From positions 124,001-188,000 of the forward strand of contig PVUG01000007.1 in NCBI GenBank assembly GCA_003001975.1: DNA of 64,000 nucleotides, read 5' to 3'. The translations under genes were made by a program, and so were the position numbers. The notes below the pieces were generated by a model. That model searched no databases, was not told where the DNA came from, and saw only the letters and a program-made list of their open reading frames with translations. The DNA is from Martelella mediterranea. GTDB lineage: Bacteria; Pseudomonadota; Alphaproteobacteria; Rhizobiales; Rhizobiaceae. Shown here piece by piece: positions 62,409 through 64,000 of this stretch; position 1 is the first letter of the stretch, and every line of letters starts with the position of its first letter.

Positions 62409-64000
62409 ATGTTCAAAGACGCGATGAAAATCGAAAGGCTCCTCGAAGGGCTGCAAAAAAACAAAGACTGGAAACCCTTCCCCGGTATCGAGGAGCGTGA
62501 CCGCTGGAAAGCCGTGGCCGAGGACCCGGATCTCGAAATTCCGGTCGAGGCGATCATCGCGGTTGCCGATACGCTGCTGGACGAGCAGGTCGATCCCCTG
62601 ACCGGCACCATGTATATGAATTTCATGACCAATGGCGACCGGGTTTTCTACGAGGAAAACTACTTTCGTCGCCGGTATGAACTCTCTCATCTGGTAATCG
62701 CGGAGTGCCTGACGGCAAAGGGAACCTATCTTCCGAAGATCATTGACTATCTCTGGGAAATCCTCGGCGAGATCAGCTGGTGTGTTCCGGCGCATAATTT
62801 CGCCGGCCAGCACGATATGGTGATGTTCAAGCAGGCCAATCCCTGGAAGGAAGACGATCCGCTGCCGGTGCCGGGCGATGATTATCTTGATCTGTTTGCC
62901 TGCGAGACAGCCGCGGCGCTGGCCGAAACCTGCTACCTGCTGAAGCATTCACTGCTGGAAACGGTGCCTTCCCTCTACCATCGCATTCACGGTGAAATCG
63001 ACCGGCGCACGCTGCAGCTGCTGGAAGGACCAAAGCTTTATGGCTGGTATCTCGGGCGCAACAACTGGACGGCGTGGTGCGCGCATAACCTGTTGCTCGC
63101 CGCCTGCTACACGGTTGAGGATGAGCAGCGCCTTGTCAGCCTCGCGCTGAAGCTGATGGGGCCGATGCAGCGCTTCTTTGACACGATCGAGCCATCGGGC
63201 GCCTGTATCGAAGGGCCGGGCTACTGGGTTGTCAGCGCGGGGCGCCTTGCCGGTTTTGTAAGTCTTGTCGAAGACCGTTTCGGCATTGACCTGAAGGTGC
63301 GGGAAAACGAGAAATTCCGTCATTTCGGCGAGCATATCCTGCCGCTCAATATCGGCGGAGATCTGTTCGTCAACTTTGCCGACGGCAGCCTGAAACTGGA
63401 CCTCGATCAGGGACTTCTGAGCCGCTATGCCGGGCTGATCGGCTCCGAGCAGCTTGCAAGCCTTGTCAGCGACGATATCGACCGGCTGGCTGCGCGCAAA
63501 CGCGCCAATCCGGGCAGAGCCCGCGGCCGGAACGACTACGCCCGCCAGTTTCTCGTTCACCTGACGCGGCTTTTGTTCTGGACCCCGGAAAACCGCAATG
63601 CGGCGCCGCGGATCTGCGAAAAAAGCGTCTGGCTGGCCGATATGCAGATGATGATTGCCCGCTCCGATGAACGGCCCGGGACCGGCCTGATGCTCGGTGC
63701 GATTGCCGGGAGCAATGATCCGGAGGTCAACCATCATTCGCATAATGATGTCGGGCATTTCAGCGTCTATCTTGACGGCGAACCGATGATCATCGACCTC
63801 GGACAGGGGGCCTATTCGCGCTCCACCTTCACCGAAACGCGCTATGATATGTGGCACATCAGCTCGAAAGGGCACAATGTTCCCTCAATCAACGGGCAGC
63901 TGCAATATGCAGGCGAGGGGGCCGCGGCGCGCGATGTCATCTATGAGCGCGATGGCACGTCGAGTATTCTCAGCCTTGATGCCAGCCCGGCCTATTTCAA
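62409..64000 (+). CDS. Heparinase II/III-like polysaccharide lyase (3' end cut by window)
   Basis: Open from ATG 62409 to the window edge, 530 codons so far with no stop. The first 380 residues form an alpha/alpha-toroid (helical repeats such as FACETAAALAETCYLLKHSLLE, LYGWYLGRNNWTAWCAHNLLLAACY). The later part carries the heparinase II/III signature NHHSHNDVGHFSVYLDGEPM, IIDLGQGAYSRSTF and SSKGHNVPSINGQLQ; His residues and a tyrosine there fit lyase catalysis. No signal peptide is present, so it should act in the cytoplasm on oligosaccharides brought in by the adjoining ABC importer. Its substrate (alginate, glucuronan, GAG or similar) is unknown. It is placed 74 bases after the ATPase gene. 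Confidence 0.85.
   Translation, partial: MFKDAMKIERLLEGLQKNKDWKPFPGIEERDRWKAVAEDPDLEIPVEAIIAVADTLLDEQVDPLTGTMYMNFMTNGDRVFYEENYFRRRYELSHLVIAECLTAKGTYLPKIIDYLWEILGEISWCVPAHNFAGQHDMVMFKQANPWKEDDPLPVPGDDYLDLFACETAAALAETCYLLKHSLLETVPSLYHRIHGEIDRRTLQLLEGPKLYGWYLGRNNWTAWCAHNLLLAACYTVEDEQRLVSLALKLMGPMQRFFDTIEPSGACIEGPGYWVVSAGRLAGFVSLVEDRFGIDLKVRENEKFRHFGEHILPLNIGGDLFVNFADGSLKLDLDQGLLSRYAGLIGSEQLASLVSDDIDRLAARKRANPGRARGRNDYARQFLVHLTRLLFWTPENRNAAPRICEKSVWLADMQMMIARSDERPGTGLMLGAIAGSNDPEVNHHSHNDVGHFSVYLDGEPMIIDLGQGAYSRSTFTETRYDMWHISSKGHNVPSINGQLQYAGEGAAARDVIYERDGTSSILSLDASPAYF

Overview
The window reads as chromosomal DNA of a GC-rich alphaproteobacterium, most likely Hyphomicrobiales (Rhizobiales) and close to Rhizobiaceae. 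The signs are a dnaK-dnaJ-recF-moeB block, an OtpR/CenR-type regulator beside a cyclic-nucleotide-binding protein, opgGHC glucan genes, an FdsGBAD formate dehydrogenase, and tripartite (Tct), TRAP and carbohydrate ABC importers. Genus cannot be fixed from the sequence alone. About 62 protein genes and one tRNA are supported. Genes are packed tightly, often with ATGA or TGATG overlaps. No prophage, insertion-sequence transposase, CRISPR array or rRNA is seen.

Layout. 1-3648: opgG (partial)-opgH-opgC, osmoregulated periplasmic glucan synthesis; the 5' end of opgH appears split by a small insertion. 3656-5832: drug-type MFS exporter and divergent MarR regulator. 5895-10277: thiamine pyrophosphokinase, Uup ABC-F ATPase, gamma-glutamylcyclotransferase-like protein, AI-2E-family permease. 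10281-12149: L,D-transpeptidase and the CenR/OtpR response regulator with a cNMP-binding partner. 12196-14588 (minus): CYTH, CHAD and TrhO genes. 14790-18982: KDPG aldolase, acetyltransferase, small membrane protein, an unusual S-adenosylhomocysteinase-like protein, a serine hydrolase. 19337-25212: dnaK, dnaJ, recF, slyX, moeB/thiF. 25230-28448 (minus): the two halves of a Blh-type sulfur-detoxification protein as separate genes, and a GH13 sugar phosphorylase. 28865-29458: winged-helix regulator and tRNA-Phe.

29972-38472 is a C1/oxalate-formate module: OFA-family transporter, SH3-like periplasmic protein, LysR regulator, fdsGBAD. 38578-49528 is a divergent sugar-acid module. Leftward are tctC-tctB-tctA and a 2-hydroxyacid dehydrogenase. 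Rightward are L-rhamnonate dehydratase, a TRAP importer, an SDR and a fumarylacetoacetate-hydrolase-like enzyme. A LysR gene closes it, and two matching LysR-type boxes lie in the divergent promoter. The enzymes fit the non-phosphorylating route from L-rhamnonate to pyruvate and lactate.

49681-56670 is a hydroxamate-type siderophore uptake locus: TonB receptor, AraC regulator, FhuC, FhuD, fused FhuB. 56714-64000 is a LacI-controlled carbohydrate ABC importer followed by a heparinase II/III-like lyase cut by the window end, pointing to import and intracellular breakdown of a uronate-containing oligosaccharide.

Most noteworthy: the 129-bp duplication-flanked interruption of opgH, the SAHH-like protein with altered catalytic residues and no C-terminal tail, the paired LysR boxes of the rhamnonate locus, and the inverted palindromic repeats between dnaJ and recF.
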